Of a stretch of 64,000 bases of DNA, positions 51,451 to 61,116 are shown one piece after another. The notes beneath the pieces were generated by a model. That model was not told the DNA's origin and did no database searches. It worked only from the letters and a program-made list of their open reading frames with translations. The DNA lies in contig NZ_KI912266.1 in the NCBI RefSeq assembly GCF_000235425.2, forward strand, positions 3,105,671 to 3,169,670. Direction: 5' to 3'. Position 1 is the first letter of the stretch. Each line of letters opens with the position of its first letter. A program made the translations under genes and the position numbers. The stretch is from Pseudofrankia saprophytica (lineage in GTDB: Bacteria; Actinomycetota; Actinomycetes; Frankiales; Frankiaceae).

Positions 51451-52710
51451 TTAGAGAGGTTCGCCACACCAGTAACCGTCGCGGTTGAGTGCCGCGGGTG
51501 GTGGGACGGCGGCGAAACTACCACCCGTCGAGTCGACGTTGATGAAGTTCTCGCAGAGGATCGGCTGGGTGGGCTGGGACAGGTTGATCGGGGGGATCAG
51601 GCCGCTGGCGGTGAAATCCGTCACCCTGCGGAGGGTTTGGATGAGCGCCTGGCGGGTGGGGCAGGGTCCGGCGAGTTGGAGTCCTTGGATCATCTCGTCC
51701 GCGGCCACGTAGCCGGCGAGGGCGAGCTCGTCGGTGGGGTCCGCCAGCTCCGGCGCGTATACGGTCATGGCTTTCTGGTAGGCGTTCATCGCGGGGGAGC
51801 CCTGCGCGGCGACACTTGACATGATCGACATTCCGGCCATGTCGCGACCTCGCTGGGCGAGCAGACCGGGGCTGAAACCGGTAGCATTCAACGCCACATT
51901 GATCTTGACCCCGAGAGACTTGGCCTGCGCATAGATGTCGATAAAGGGACTCGACTGGGCGGCGCCGACGAGGGTGTCCGCGCCGGAACTTTTCAGCTCG
52001 TCGGCGACCTTGGCTGGGTCGGTGACCCCTTCGGTGTAGGTGACCTCGTCGACGATCTGGATACCGCGGCTTCGCAGGCTGGGGACGAACTGTGCCGCGA
52101 GGCTTCGGGACGCCGCGACGTTCGGGTCGACGACGACGAGCGCCTTCCTGCCGCCCTGTGCCTTGACGAAGTCGCCAAAGACGGAGGTACCGCCGGTGTT
52201 GAACAGGTTGCCGGCATGGAAGAGGTTGGGATGGTTGCTCCAGGTGGCGCTCGTCCCGGTTCCGGTGACCGGGATGGTCTCCTTATCGAGCCAGCCGGCT
52301 GACTCGTCGAGGACGATCGAGGTGGCGATCAGGCCGAAGACGTGCTGGGTGTCGACGAGGTCGTGCGCGACCTTGGAGAAGGTCTCGGCGTCGGACTGGT
52401 CGTCGCCCCATACCAGGTCGATCCCGCGGTCGTGGACGCCGCCGGCGGCGTTCTGCAGGTCGATGCGCGCCTCGACGCCGCTGCGGGCGGCCTTGAAGGC
52501 GGAGGCGATCTCGGCGGGCCCGGTGTCGGGATAGATAAGTCCGATCTTGATGGAGGTGGGCGTCACGCCTGGTGCCTGGGTCGGGCAGGCGGCGGCCCCG
52601 CTGGTGGCCGAGTTCGACGGCATGTCACAGGCGGTGAGGCCGGAAAGCCCGACCAGCACGGCCGCGATTGCCCCTGCAGAGGTCCGCACGCGCAGGCGAC
52701 GAAGGATCAT
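51451..52710 (-). CDS. branched-chain-type ABC substrate-binding lipoprotein
   Basis: The 419-residue protein has a lipobox LSGLTAC (Cys28), then TSIKIGLIYPDTGPAEIASAFKAARSGVEARIDLQNAAGGVHDRGIDLVW, FGLIATSIVLDE and KALVVVDPNVAASRSLAAQFVPSL, the Peripla_BP_6 fold. It is the third such lipoprotein in the window and again has no permease beside it. It differs from the two others, which are closer to each other. ATG 52708-52710 follows GGGAGAGGG. Confidence 0.85.
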   Translation of the reverse strand: MILRRLRVRTSAGAIAAVLVGLSGLTACDMPSNSATSGAAACPTQAPGVTPTSIKIGLIYPDTGPAEIASAFKAARSGVEARIDLQNAAGGVHDRGIDLVWGDDQSDAETFSKVAHDLVDTQHVFGLIATSIVLDESAGWLDKETIPVTGTGTSATWSNHPNLFHAGNLFNTGGTSVFGDFVKAQGGRKALVVVDPNVAASRSLAAQFVPSLRSRGIQIVDEVTYTEGVTDPAKVADELKSSGADTLVGAAQSSPFIDIYAQAKSLGVKINVALNATGFSPGLLAQRGRDMAGMSIMSSVAAQGSPAMNAYQKAMTVYAPELADPTDELALAGYVAADEMIQGLQLAGPCPTRQALIQTLRRVTDFTASGLIPPINLSQPTQPILCENFINVDSTGGSFAAVPPPAALNRDGYWCGEPL

Positions 52711-53157
52711 GACGCGCCCTCTCCCATCGAAAGATCTATGTTAATAGTGGCAATTCGGTCATTTTTCGTGGCCCCACGTTAGCGTGCCGCCCGCGACGAG
52801 ATTCCAAGGGAACCGGCGGCGTGTCGCATCGAGTGAAGCCCGGCGATGCCAGCTGTGGATCTTTCTTCGAATGGGTCCTTGCGGTGCGAACAATCTTAAC
52901 TCGCGATGTCGATGTCGATGTCGATGTTGGTGGGCGCCGGGCGGCGGGCAGGCCGGCGGCATGAGGTTTGCCGTAGTTGTTTGGTTGATCGCCCGGATCG
53001 GGACGACGATCGGTCCCGTGTTGGCGCTGTTCGGGGCCGTCGCCGAATCGGGGTTCTGGAGTCCCCACGGCGTTGGCGTTCGGTGAGCTGGCAGGCGCGG
53101 CGGCCGGGCGGGGTGTTTATGGTGACGTTGTACCTGCCGAAAGTACGTCCGGGCAGG
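52711..53157. other. intergenic region with a short hexanucleotide repeat
   Basis: About 450 bases with no supported gene. Four near-perfect copies of GATGTC lie at 52905-52928. The first 80 bases are AT richer and should carry the promoter of the lipoprotein gene that starts at 52710. The right end borders the decayed transposase. Confidence 0.4.
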
Positions 53158-54252
53158 TCAGGTGGCGTGTTCGTACTCGTGCAGGATGCCGCCGAGGCGA
53201 TCGTGTCGGCGGACGGTGAGACGGGTCAGCCGGTCCGGCTCGGTGATTGGTTCGGGCAGCGGTTGGAGTGGTCTGGCGTTGGCGATGCTCTGGTGGGGGT
53301 GGGAGTTGTAAAACGCCTCGTACTGGCGGAGGGCGTGCAGGAGCTGCCGCTGGTTGTAGATCAGGGTGCGGTCGAGGAGTTCGTGGCGGCAAGTTCGCAC
53401 CCACCGTTCCATGATCGCGTTCAGGCGGGGACGTGGATGCCGCTGCGCACGATCGTGGTCCCGGCGTCGGCGAGGATCGCGTCGAACAGCGCTGGGAATT
53501 TGCCGTCGCGGTCGCGGATGAGGTAGCCGGCGGTCGAGGCGGCGTCCTGCAGATCCATGGCGAGGTTGCGGGCGGCCTGGGTGACCCATGCTGCGGTGGG
53601 GTGTGCGGTGGTGCCGAGGATTCGGATGCGGCGGCTGGTGTGTTCGATCACGGCGAGGATGTAGAGGCGTGTCCTGGTCAGGGGCACCGTCTCGAGGAAG
53701 TCGGCGGCGAGGATGGCGTGGGCCTGGGAGCGCAGGAAGTCGGCCCAGCTGGTCGCGGTCCGGTCGGGTGCCGGGTCGATGCCTGCCTCGTGCAGGATCT
53801 CCCAGACCGTGGGCGGGGCGATCTTGATGCCGAGGGTCAGGAGCTCGCCGTGTATGCGGCGGTAGCCCCAGCCGCTGTTTTCTCGGGCAAGGCGCAGCAC
53901 CAGGGCGCGGATTGAGGCCACAGTACGGGGCCGTCCGTGCTGCTTGGGTCGGGAGAGGGCGGCGTGGTGGCGGGCGATCAAGGCGCGGTGCCATCGCAGA
54001 ACGGTGTCCGGGCGTACGAGGAGTCGCAGGTGGCGCAGGGTTGGCCGCGGCAGCGTGTGCAGGAGCGCGGCGAGCAGGGCGCGGTCGGCGGGTCGGAACT
54101 GGATCCGTTGGCGTCGAGCTGGCGTTACAGCACGGCGATCAGGTGGCGCAGGGTGAGGATCTCGATGTCCTTGTCACGGTCACCGCGGGGCAGTAGGCGC
54201 AGCAGCGCGAAGGCGTTGGTGACACCGAGGTAGGTCAGCCGAAGCAGCACGA
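53158..54252 (-). pseudogene. integrase-type (IS3/IS481-like) transposase with nonsense and frameshift mutations
   Basis: Read on the minus strand the protein can be pieced together: DRDKDIEILTLRHLIAVL, a stop TAA at 54125-54127 where GAA (E of LERQL) is expected, a frameshift near 54100, then IQFRPADRALLAALL, DTVLRWHRALIARHHAALSRPK, ENSGWGYRRIHGELL, ILAADFLETVPL (first Asp), a second frameshift near 53430, then RLNAIMERWVRTCRHELLD (catalytic Glu) and the tail RRHDRLGGILHEYEHAT. All domains are present but the gene is dead. No clear terminal repeats were found. Confidence 0.8.
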
Positions 54253-54297
54253 AGTGGCATCCTCGCGCAGCCACCGATCCCGACGAGTGAGGGCCGG

Positions 54298-54663
54298 GTG
54301 CTAGGAGGGCCATGGTCGGCAGCCACGGCTGCGACTGTGCTGAGAGGGCGGATGGCATTTTCGGCGGCCACGGGGCCCTGGTACCTCGACGTCGGCCACC
54401 ACATCGCTTCCGTGCTGAGCGACGCGGACCGTAGAAAACGCGAACGCGACCTTCTCGCGCACTACCTTGACCGCCTGCGGGCAGGCGGCGTCGAGACACC
54501 CGCCTGGGACGAGGTGTGGAGCGTTCTTGGCCGCGGCGTCCTGGACGGCTTTTACCTCTGGGGTGTCACGGTCAAGGTCGACCCACCATCACCGCCGCAC
54601 TCCTGGAACGTCTCGGAACGGCCGCCGCCGACCACGACGCCTTCGCCACGGTCGCCGAGGTAG
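54298..54663 (+). pseudogene. C-terminal fragment of a phosphotransferase (APH/ecdysteroid-kinase-like)
   Basis: The frame reads HHIASVLSDADRRKRERDLLAHYLDRLRAGGVETPAWDEVW and GVLDGFYLWGVTVKV, as in the last helices of APH-family small-molecule kinases. Near 54585 one base shifts the frame; the next frame continues ITAALLERLGTAAADHDAF, the expected family end. The catalytic domain is missing. The fragment abuts the decayed transposase. Confidence 0.55.
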
Positions 54664-54781
54664 GGCGATGCCGCGCAGGTTCTGTGTGTACGACTGGGCG
54701 GTCGCGGCGGGGTCCTTCCTTTCGCGGGAGAGGTAAACGGACCCGCGGCCGGTGGGCAGCGGGTCCGTGGTGAGGGTCCGA

Positions 54782-56977
54782 TTAGACCGGTGCGCGTTCG
54801 TGGGTGGCGTCGAGGGGGTCGTGTCCGTCGTCGAGGAGGTGGTGCAGTTTCTCGCCTTCGACGTCGACGTTGGGCAGGATCCGGTCGAGCCAGCGGGGCA
54901 GCCACCAGGCGGCGCGGCCAAGCAGGGCCATCACCGCTGGCATGATGGTCATGCGCACGACCACCGCGTCGAAGAGCACGGCGACGCCGAGGGCCAACCC
55001 GATCGACTTGACGATCGATTCGGGCGACAGGATGAATCCGGCGAAGACGCTGATCATGATGAATGCGGCGGCGGTGACGACCCGGGCTCCGTGGCCGAAC
55101 CCGGTGATCATGGCCTGGCGTGGGGCGCTGCCGTGCGAGTACTCCTCACGCATCCGCGTGACCAGGAAGACCTGGTAGTCCATGGCGAGGCCGAACACGA
55201 TGCCGACCAGGACGATGGGCAGGAGGCTGAGGATCGGTCCGGTCTGCTCGATGCCAAACAGGTTGGCGAGCCAGCCCCATTGGAACACTGCCACGACGGC
55301 TCCGAACGTGGCCGCGATGCTGAGCAGGAAGCCGAGGGTGGCCATCACCGGCACGAGCACCGACCGGAACACCAGCAGGAGCAGGACGAACGCCAGGCCG
55401 ATCACGACGATCAGGTAGGGCACGAGCGCGTCGCCGAGCTTGGTGGAGACGTCGATGTTGATGGCGGTCAGACCGGTGACACCGATGGCGGTGCCGGGCG
55501 CGCTAGGGAGCTGTCGGATGGCGTGGACCAGCTTCTCGGTCGCAACATCGCTTGGTCCGGTCGTCGGGGTGACGGTGAGCAGGGCGGTGTCGCCCGCCTG
55601 GTTGATGACGGCCGGGGATACCGCGGCAACGTTGTGGAGCCCACGGATCGTCTGCGTGGCTTGGTCCGCTGCTGCCTGTGCCGACCCGGCGCGCGCGTCG
55701 ATGGTGACGGTCAGCGGCGCGTTGAAGCCGGGCCCGAACGCGCCTGCCAACAGATCATAGGCGTGACGCTGGGTGGTGGCAGGCGGGGCGGAGCCGTCGT
55801 CCGGCATGCCAAGGCGCAGGTCCAGGGCTGGTATCGCGATGACACCGAGTCCGATGACGCCGATGAGCAGCGCGAGGACCGGGCGGTGGGCGATCGCCCC
55901 AGCCCGCCTCGTGCCGATGTTGGGTGCCGGCGTGGCACCGGCCTCTTTCAGGTCGCGGGCGTGCAGCCCGCGGGGGTTCCGGGAGATGCGCTCGCCGGCG
56001 AAGCCCAGCAGCGCCGGCAGCAGGGTCAGCGCGATGAGCACGGCGACGGCCACGGTGAACGCGGCGGCCAGCCCCATCTGGGTAATGAACGGAATTCCCG
56101 CGACCGCCAGCGCCGCTAGCGCGATCACGACGGTCAGGCCGGCGAACACCACCGCGGAACCAGCGGTTCCGACCGCCAGGCCGGTAGCCTCCTCCCGATC
56201 GCGTCCGGTGGCGATTTCCTGCCGGTACCGGGAGACGATGAACAGCGCGTAGTCGATACCCACGGCCAGACCGAGCATCAGGGCGAGTGTCGGCGTGGTC
56301 GACGACAGGTTCACGAACCCGCTCATGGCAGTGATCGCGCCGATACCGATGGCGATACCGAGGATCGCGGTCAGCAGCGGCAGGCCGGCCGCCACCAACG
56401 AGCCGAACGTGATGAACAGGACCACGGCGGCGACGGCAATCCCGATGGCTTCACCCGCGCCCTGCGCAGGCTTGACCGTCAACGCGTCGCCGCCGACCTC
56501 GACGGTCAGGCCCTGGGCCCGGGCCTTGTCCGCCACGGCGGTGAGCGCGCCGCGGGCCGGGTCGGTCAGCTCCGCCGACGGCACCTGGTAGGTCGCCCTC
56601 GCGACGGCCACGGTGCCGGCGCTGTTGACCGTGCCGGGCTGGAACGGGTCGCTGACCGAGGCCATCTGTGGAGCCTTCTTCAGCTGTGCGATCGCGTCCT
56701 CGACAGCCGGCCGCATATCACTGAGCCGCTGGCCGTCCGGCGCGGCGAACACGACATTCGCCGTGGCGCCACCGGCCGACGCCTGCGGGAACCGCTTGTC
56801 GAGGAGGTCGATCGCCTGCTGCGACGGCGTACCCGGGATGCGGAACGCGTCGGAAGTAGATCCGGACAAGGTGGCGGCGCCGGCCAGCGCGCCGGCGAGG
56901 ACCGCGAACCACACCGCCGCGACCAGCCACCGTCGTCGGAACGCGAACCGGCCGAGCCGGTAGAGGAACGAGGCCAT
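54782..56977 (-). CDS. MMPL family RND-type transporter
   Basis: The 731-residue membrane protein has the MMPL/RND layout: TM1 near residue 20, a first extracytoplasmic loop, five membrane segments with LGLAVGIDYALFIVSRYRQE, a second large loop, and a second set with VFGLAMDYQVFLVTRMREEY. These GxDY-type motifs carry proton-relay residues. Such proteins export lipids or hydrophobic drugs. ATG 56975-56977 follows AGGAG. It is divergent from a TetR gene, which likely represses it. Confidence 0.9.
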   Translation of the reverse strand: MASFLYRLGRFAFRRRWLVAAVWFAVLAGALAGAATLSGSTSDAFRIPGTPSQQAIDLLDKRFPQASAGGATANVVFAAPDGQRLSDMRPAVEDAIAQLKKAPQMASVSDPFQPGTVNSAGTVAVARATYQVPSAELTDPARGALTAVADKARAQGLTVEVGGDALTVKPAQGAGEAIGIAVAAVVLFITFGSLVAAGLPLLTAILGIAIGIGAITAMSGFVNLSSTTPTLALMLGLAVGIDYALFIVSRYRQEIATGRDREEATGLAVGTAGSAVVFAGLTVVIALAALAVAGIPFITQMGLAAAFTVAVAVLIALTLLPALLGFAGERISRNPRGLHARDLKEAGATPAPNIGTRRAGAIAHRPVLALLIGVIGLGVIAIPALDLRLGMPDDGSAPPATTQRHAYDLLAGAFGPGFNAPLTVTIDARAGSAQAAADQATQTIRGLHNVAAVSPAVINQAGDTALLTVTPTTGPSDVATEKLVHAIRQLPSAPGTAIGVTGLTAINIDVSTKLGDALVPYLIVVIGLAFVLLLLVFRSVLVPVMATLGFLLSIAATFGAVVAVFQWGWLANLFGIEQTGPILSLLPIVLVGIVFGLAMDYQVFLVTRMREEYSHGSAPRQAMITGFGHGARVVTAAAFIMISVFAGFILSPESIVKSIGLALGVAVLFDAVVVRMTIMPAVMALLGRAAWWLPRWLDRILPNVDVEGEKLHHLLDDGHDPLDATHERAPV

Positions 56978-57228
56978 GAGTGTCTCCTGCTCAAGGGAGT
57001 TTGGGATTCGCCAGCCACAGACGGGCCCTGGATGCAGGCGTGGCGATTCGGGTCCCGCCGGCATTCGTGGCTCCCGGCGACACGGGTGACGCTAGTCGTT
57101 CGGCAAGGAGTTGACTAGCCGATCGTAAGGTACGTCACCTGCTAAACGGCTAGGATCTTGCTTTACGAACGACAAGTTCGTGCCGCACATCGACGGTGCC
57201 GTGCACTGGCCGATCGGCAGGTTGATTA

Positions 57229-57244
57229 CTTGCCAGTCGGCAAG
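57229..57244. promoter_or_regulatory. inverted repeat, probable operator for the MMPL/TetR pair
   Basis: CTTGCCAGTCGGCAAG has perfect 6-bp arms around AGTC. It lies 39 bases before the tetR start in the divergent region with the MMPL gene. Related CGGCAAGGA words occur at 57,089 and 57,270. It is a good candidate operator for the TetR protein. Confidence 0.5.
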
Positions 57245-57283
57245 CTAAGCTGTGGCCCCTTGAAGACTCGGCAAGGAGCGATC

Positions 57284-57901
57284 ATGAGCCTGGCGGCGCT
57301 GAAGGCACCCGGAGTGACCGATACCCGGCGCCGCATCGTCGACACGGCGGTCCGCCTGTTCACCAGGCACAGCTTCGCGGGCACGTCACTGCAGATGATC
57401 GCGGACGAGCTGGACATTACCAAGGCGGCGGTCTACCACCACTTCCATACCCGCGAGGAGCTTCTCCTCGCGGCGGTCGAGCCGGTGCTCGAGCCGTTGC
57501 GGACCATCGTCGAGACGGCCGAGACGCAACGCACTCCCCAGGCCCGGGCGGAGTACATGCTCGTTGGCTACGCCAACCTCGCGGTGCGCAATCGTGCCCT
57601 GCTCTCGGTGTTGGCCGCCGACCCTGGCGTGACCGATGTCATGCTTACCCAGCATGGCCTGGATGACTTGATCAACCGTCAGTTGAATCTTCTCGCCGAG
57701 GTCGACCGCGGCCCCAGCGGGCGGGTCAAGGCCGCCCTCGTGCTGGCCGGAATCCCCGGCGCGGTCGCGCCGAGGCTGATCGGCCTCGACGATGACGTCC
57801 TGCTCCAGTACGTCATCGAGGCGGGCCGCCGCACGCTGGGACTCCGCACACCAAGGCGGTCCACCCGCGACGCGGCACCTAACGTGCCCGAACGTCGATA
57901 A
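57284..57901 (+). CDS. TetR family transcriptional regulator
   Basis: The 205-residue protein has a TetR domain: RRIVDTAVRLFTRHSFAGTSLQMIADELDITKAAVYHHFHTREELL (residues about 16-62), and a helical sensor domain. ATG 57284 follows AAGGAG. Divergent placement to the MMPL exporter and an operator-like dyad upstream point to control of that exporter and of itself. Confidence 0.87.
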   Translation: MSLAALKAPGVTDTRRRIVDTAVRLFTRHSFAGTSLQMIADELDITKAAVYHHFHTREELLLAAVEPVLEPLRTIVETAETQRTPQARAEYMLVGYANLAVRNRALLSVLAADPGVTDVMLTQHGLDDLINRQLNLLAEVDRGPSGRVKAALVLAGIPGAVAPRLIGLDDDVLLQYVIEAGRRTLGLRTPRRSTRDAAPNVPERR

Positions 57902-58207
57902 CGCATCAAGCAGGTTCACTGCGGCAGAGGCCTGTCCCAGGTGGCTGTGGGTGCCCGATATCCGGTCGCAGGGTTGCACCCGGGTCCACGTGCCCGGCCC
58001 AGGCAACCTGCCCGCGAGGTCACGGACCAACCGCGACCCGACCAGCCCGTGCAGCGCTGGTCGCCCTGCAAAAACTCGACTGGCTCGCCAGACACGCTCG
58101 CTAGAAGTACTACCCGCCAGGTCGTTGTCGATCTGGACAATGAGGTGGCGGACATCCGAACTCAGGTGGGCGGGCTTTCGTCACTGCCGTCGGGTCGGTC
58201 GTATGCG
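57902..58207. other. intergenic region between convergent tetR and response regulator
   Basis: No gene is supported in these 306 bases between two convergent genes. No strong terminator hairpin was recognised. Confidence 0.4.
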
Positions 58208-58852
58208 TCAGATACCGAGGTAGCGCAGCACCGCCAGGACGCGTCGGTGGTCGGCCGCGGAGACTGGCAGCATGAGCTTGGTGAAGATATTCGCGACGTG
58301 TTTCTCGACGGCCCGTTCGGTGACGGTCAGCTGTCGCGCGATCGCGGCGTTCGACCGCCCTTGGGCCATCAGTGCCAGCACCTCGCGCTCGCGTGGGCTC
58401 AGTGTGTCGACGGCGGCGCGGCTCTGGCTTGCCCCGATCAGCTGGCTGACCACCTCGGGGTCGAGCGCGGTGCCGCCGGCTGCGACCCGGTCGAGTGCGT
58501 CGACGAAGTCCTTGACGTCCAGCACGCGTTCTTTGAGGAGGTAGCCGACTCCTGCCGAGCTGCGTGCCAGCAGCCGGCTCGCGTACTGGGTCTCGACGTA
58601 CTGGGAGAAGATCAGCACTTTCAGGTTCGGGTCCCGCTCGCGCAGTTCGATGACGGCGCGCAGTCCCTCGTCGGTGTGGGTAGGTGGCATTCGGATGTCG
58701 GAGACGACGATGTCCGGTCGGAGCTGACCGACCGCGGCCTTCAGCGCCTCGCCGTCTGCCACGGCGGCCACGACCTCGTAACCTTCCTCGACGAGCAGTT
58801 GGACGAGGCCTACCCGCAGGACCACCGTGTCTTCCGCGATCACTATCCGCAC
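58208..58852 (-). CDS. two-component response regulator, NarL/LuxR type
   Basis: The 214-residue protein has a receiver domain (RIVIAEDTVVLRVGL, phospho-acceptor Asp52 in VVSDIRMPP, Lys in YLLKERV) and a LuxR-type DNA-binding domain (LSPREREVLALMAQGRSNAAIARQLTVTERAVEKHVANIFTKL). GTG start at 58850-58852 overlaps the kinase gene by ten bases. It probably controls the adjacent ABC exporter. Confidence 0.92.
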   Translation of the reverse strand: MRIVIAEDTVVLRVGLVQLLVEEGYEVVAAVADGEALKAAVGQLRPDIVVSDIRMPPTHTDEGLRAVIELRERDPNLKVLIFSQYVETQYASRLLARSSAGVGYLLKERVLDVKDFVDALDRVAAGGTALDPEVVSQLIGASQSRAAVDTLSPREREVLALMAQGRSNAAIARQLTVTERAVEKHVANIFTKLMLPVSAADHRRVLAVLRYLGI

Positions 58853-60222
58853 GGGTCAGCCTCAGTCTTCCGGTCCCTGAACGGAACGTCCACGGTGATC
58901 ATGGTGGGGCCGCCCGGGGGACTGCTGACCGCGAGTGAGCCGCCCAGCGTGTGCACGCGTTCCGCGAGGCCACGCAGCCCGCTGCCGGCACCGGCGTAGC
59001 TGGCTCCCCCGATCCCGTCGTCGCTGACGGTCAGGCGCAGGGTGTCGCTGTCGGTCGCGATGCCGATCGAGCAGGCCGTCGCCTGGCTGTGCTTCCCGGC
59101 GTTGGCCAGCAGTTCGGTGGTGGCGAAGTACAGCATGGTCTCGACTGAGGCCGGCGGCCGGCTCGGCAGGTCTACTCGGACCGTGGTCGGGATCAGCCCT
59201 CGGGCGGCGAGCGTGGCAAGCGCCGGTTCGAGGCCGGCATCGAGCGCGGGTGGGTGAATTCCTCGCACCAGTTCGCGAAGATTGACGATGATCGTCTTGA
59301 CCTCGTCGCGTGACTCCCGGACCAGCTCCCGTGCCCGCGCGACGTCGGCCTTGTCGAGCCGGCTCTCGGCCCGCCCGAGCCGCATCCCGAGCGCGACGAG
59401 CTGGGCCTGCGCACCGTCGTGCAGGTCACGCTCGACCCGGCGCAGCGTCGAGGCGGCCTCATTGACCGCATGCAACCGGGTCTCCTCCAGCTCTCTGATC
59501 CGCAACGAACTGTCCGAAGGGCCGAGCAGCTTCGGCAACAACCAACGGTCGAGGCCGAGCACGGCCCGGGTGAGCCAGGGCGCCGCCGCCAGCACCAGCA
59601 CGCCGACGCAGCTGACCGCCAGCCCCAGCGGCCAGCTGTCGAGGTAGAAGTGCCCGAGCTGGAAGCCGTAGGAGCGCTCGGCCCTGCCGGCGTCGGCCTC
59701 GCGCGACCCGATGACCTTCGACAGCACTGGATAGAACAGAAACGTTGCGCCGTAGGCCCAGGGCAGGAAACCGGCCGCGAACTGGACCGCGCCAGCCGGG
59801 ATCCGGACGGCGAAGCAGCCCACGGCTCGCCAGGCGACCGGGTCGGCCAGATGGTAGGTGAGGAAGCCGAGGACCCCCCGCCGCCGCCGGGGCCGGTCGG
59901 GTCTGGCGACAGGCAGCCACAGCAGCGAGCCGGCCAGCCACCGCTGGACGTTCGCGAGGCCCCGGTCGAACGCGAGCACCGGTATCAGCACAGGTGCGAC
60001 GACGAACACCGTCGCCGACAGCGCGCCCACCAGCACGGTGGCGACGACGGCGGCCACGCCTACGCAGGCGGTCGGAAGGCTCACGAGCGCGTAGAGGCAT
60101 TCCCGCCAGGCGCGCGCACCGTAGGCCGTCCGCAGTGCGGCACCCAGACCGCGCCCACCCCACCCTCGTGCCGTCGGGCTCCTCACCGTCCGGCTCCTCG
60201 TCGTCCGCCGTCCACGGTCCAC
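58843..60222 (-). CDS. sensor histidine kinase, HisKA_3 type
   Basis: The 459-residue protein has an N-terminal region with about five membrane segments, then a HisKA_3 dimerisation domain (RRVERDLHDGAQAQLVALGMRLGRAE, phospho-His268) and an ATPase domain (ELLANAGKHSQATACSIGI, VSDDGIGG, GSGLRGLAERV). No large extracytoplasmic sensor is present, as in intramembrane-sensing kinases next to ABC exporters. The true start may lie inside the first 40 basic residues. It pairs with the response regulator downstream. Confidence 0.9.
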   Translation of the reverse strand: MDRGRRTTRSRTVRSPTARGWGGRGLGAALRTAYGARAWRECLYALVSLPTACVGVAAVVATVLVGALSATVFVVAPVLIPVLAFDRGLANVQRWLAGSLLWLPVARPDRPRRRRGVLGFLTYHLADPVAWRAVGCFAVRIPAGAVQFAAGFLPWAYGATFLFYPVLSKVIGSREADAGRAERSYGFQLGHFYLDSWPLGLAVSCVGVLVLAAAPWLTRAVLGLDRWLLPKLLGPSDSSLRIRELEETRLHAVNEAASTLRRVERDLHDGAQAQLVALGMRLGRAESRLDKADVARARELVRESRDEVKTIIVNLRELVRGIHPPALDAGLEPALATLAARGLIPTTVRVDLPSRPPASVETMLYFATTELLANAGKHSQATACSIGIATDSDTLRLTVSDDGIGGASYAGAGSGLRGLAERVHTLGGSLAVSSPPGGPTMITVDVPFRDRKTEADPCG

Positions 60223-60270
60223 CTGCCCATCGGTGCGTCGCCCCGGTACGTCGTCGTCTCGCCCGGCCGG

Positions 60271-61116
60271 TCAGGACACGTCCCGGCGCTTGACCGAGAC
60301 GAACCCGGTGGCGAGCAGCACCGCCGTCCAGACCACCAGGATTCCCAGGCACGCCAGCGGCGGGTAGACATCGTTGACGTCGTGACCGTTGCTCATGACG
60401 ACGAGGCCGCTGGTCACGGGCAGCGCGGCGACCAGGTGCTCGGCGAACGAGCCCGGCAACAGGCTCAGCACGAGCGGCGCCACGTACTGGAGACTGGCCA
60501 TCGCGCCGATGCCCGCGGCCGGGTGCTGCACGATCGCGCCGATGGCGAGCGCGATCAGGCCTGTCAGCGCCATGAACACCCCGAAGGCGAGGATCGCGCG
60601 CACCGTGGTGGCGTCGCCGATCGACGTCGAGGCGTGCTCGCTCGTGATGGCCGAGCCGACGAGGAACGCCGCCACCGCCACCGCCTCCGCCACCAGGAAG
60701 AGCAGACCGCCGAAGACGACGGCCTTCGCCGCCAGGATCGGCGTCCGACGCGGGGTCGCGAGCACCGAGGCGCGGATCATCCCGGTCGCATACTCCGACG
60801 CCATCAGCAGGACACCGAGGACACCTACGGCGAGCTGGCCGAATGTGGCGCCGGGCTGCAGGATCACGGCGACGTTGTCGGAGGTGAAACGTTCCTTCGT
60901 CGCCGCGTCGAGCGTCGGCCACGACGACATGAGCGCGGCGGAGGCGAAGACGGTGAACCCAAGCGAGATCACCGCCATCGCGAACAGGGACCAGCCGGTC
61001 GAGCGCACCGTCCTGATTTTCGTCCACTCGGCCCGACACAGGTCGCCGAACCCGGCGACCCTGGCGGCATCCGGAACGGCAGCAGCCCCCCTGCGAGACG
61101 CGATCGTGGCGGTCAT
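60271..61116 (-). CDS. ABC-2 type exporter permease
   Basis: The 281-residue membrane protein has CRAEWTKIRTVRSTGWSLF, typical of ABC-2 permeases, and six membrane segments with LLMASEYATGMIRASVLATPRR. ATG 61114-61116 overlaps the ATPase stop as ATGA. With the ATPase it forms an exporter, probably for a peptide antibiotic or membrane-active compound sensed by the kinase next door. Confidence 0.87.
   Translation of the reverse strand: MTATIASRRGAAAVPDAARVAGFGDLCRAEWTKIRTVRSTGWSLFAMAVISLGFTVFASAALMSSWPTLDAATKERFTSDNVAVILQPGATFGQLAVGVLGVLLMASEYATGMIRASVLATPRRTPILAAKAVVFGGLLFLVAEAVAVAAFLVGSAITSEHASTSIGDATTVRAILAFGVFMALTGLIALAIGAIVQHPAAGIGAMASLQYVAPLVLSLLPGSFAEHLVAALPVTSGLVVMSNGHDVNDVYPPLACLGILVVWTAVLLATGFVSVKRRDVS

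Noticed and set aside
52905-52928. GATGTC tandem repeat
   Set aside because: Only four short units, no gene or symmetry; too small for a CRISPR or functional satellite claim.
54752-56119. A 455-codon plus-strand frame opposite the MMPL gene
   Set aside because: It is an antisense shadow in high-GC DNA: composition is charged and repetitive, with no known motif, while the minus strand encodes a full MMPL protein.
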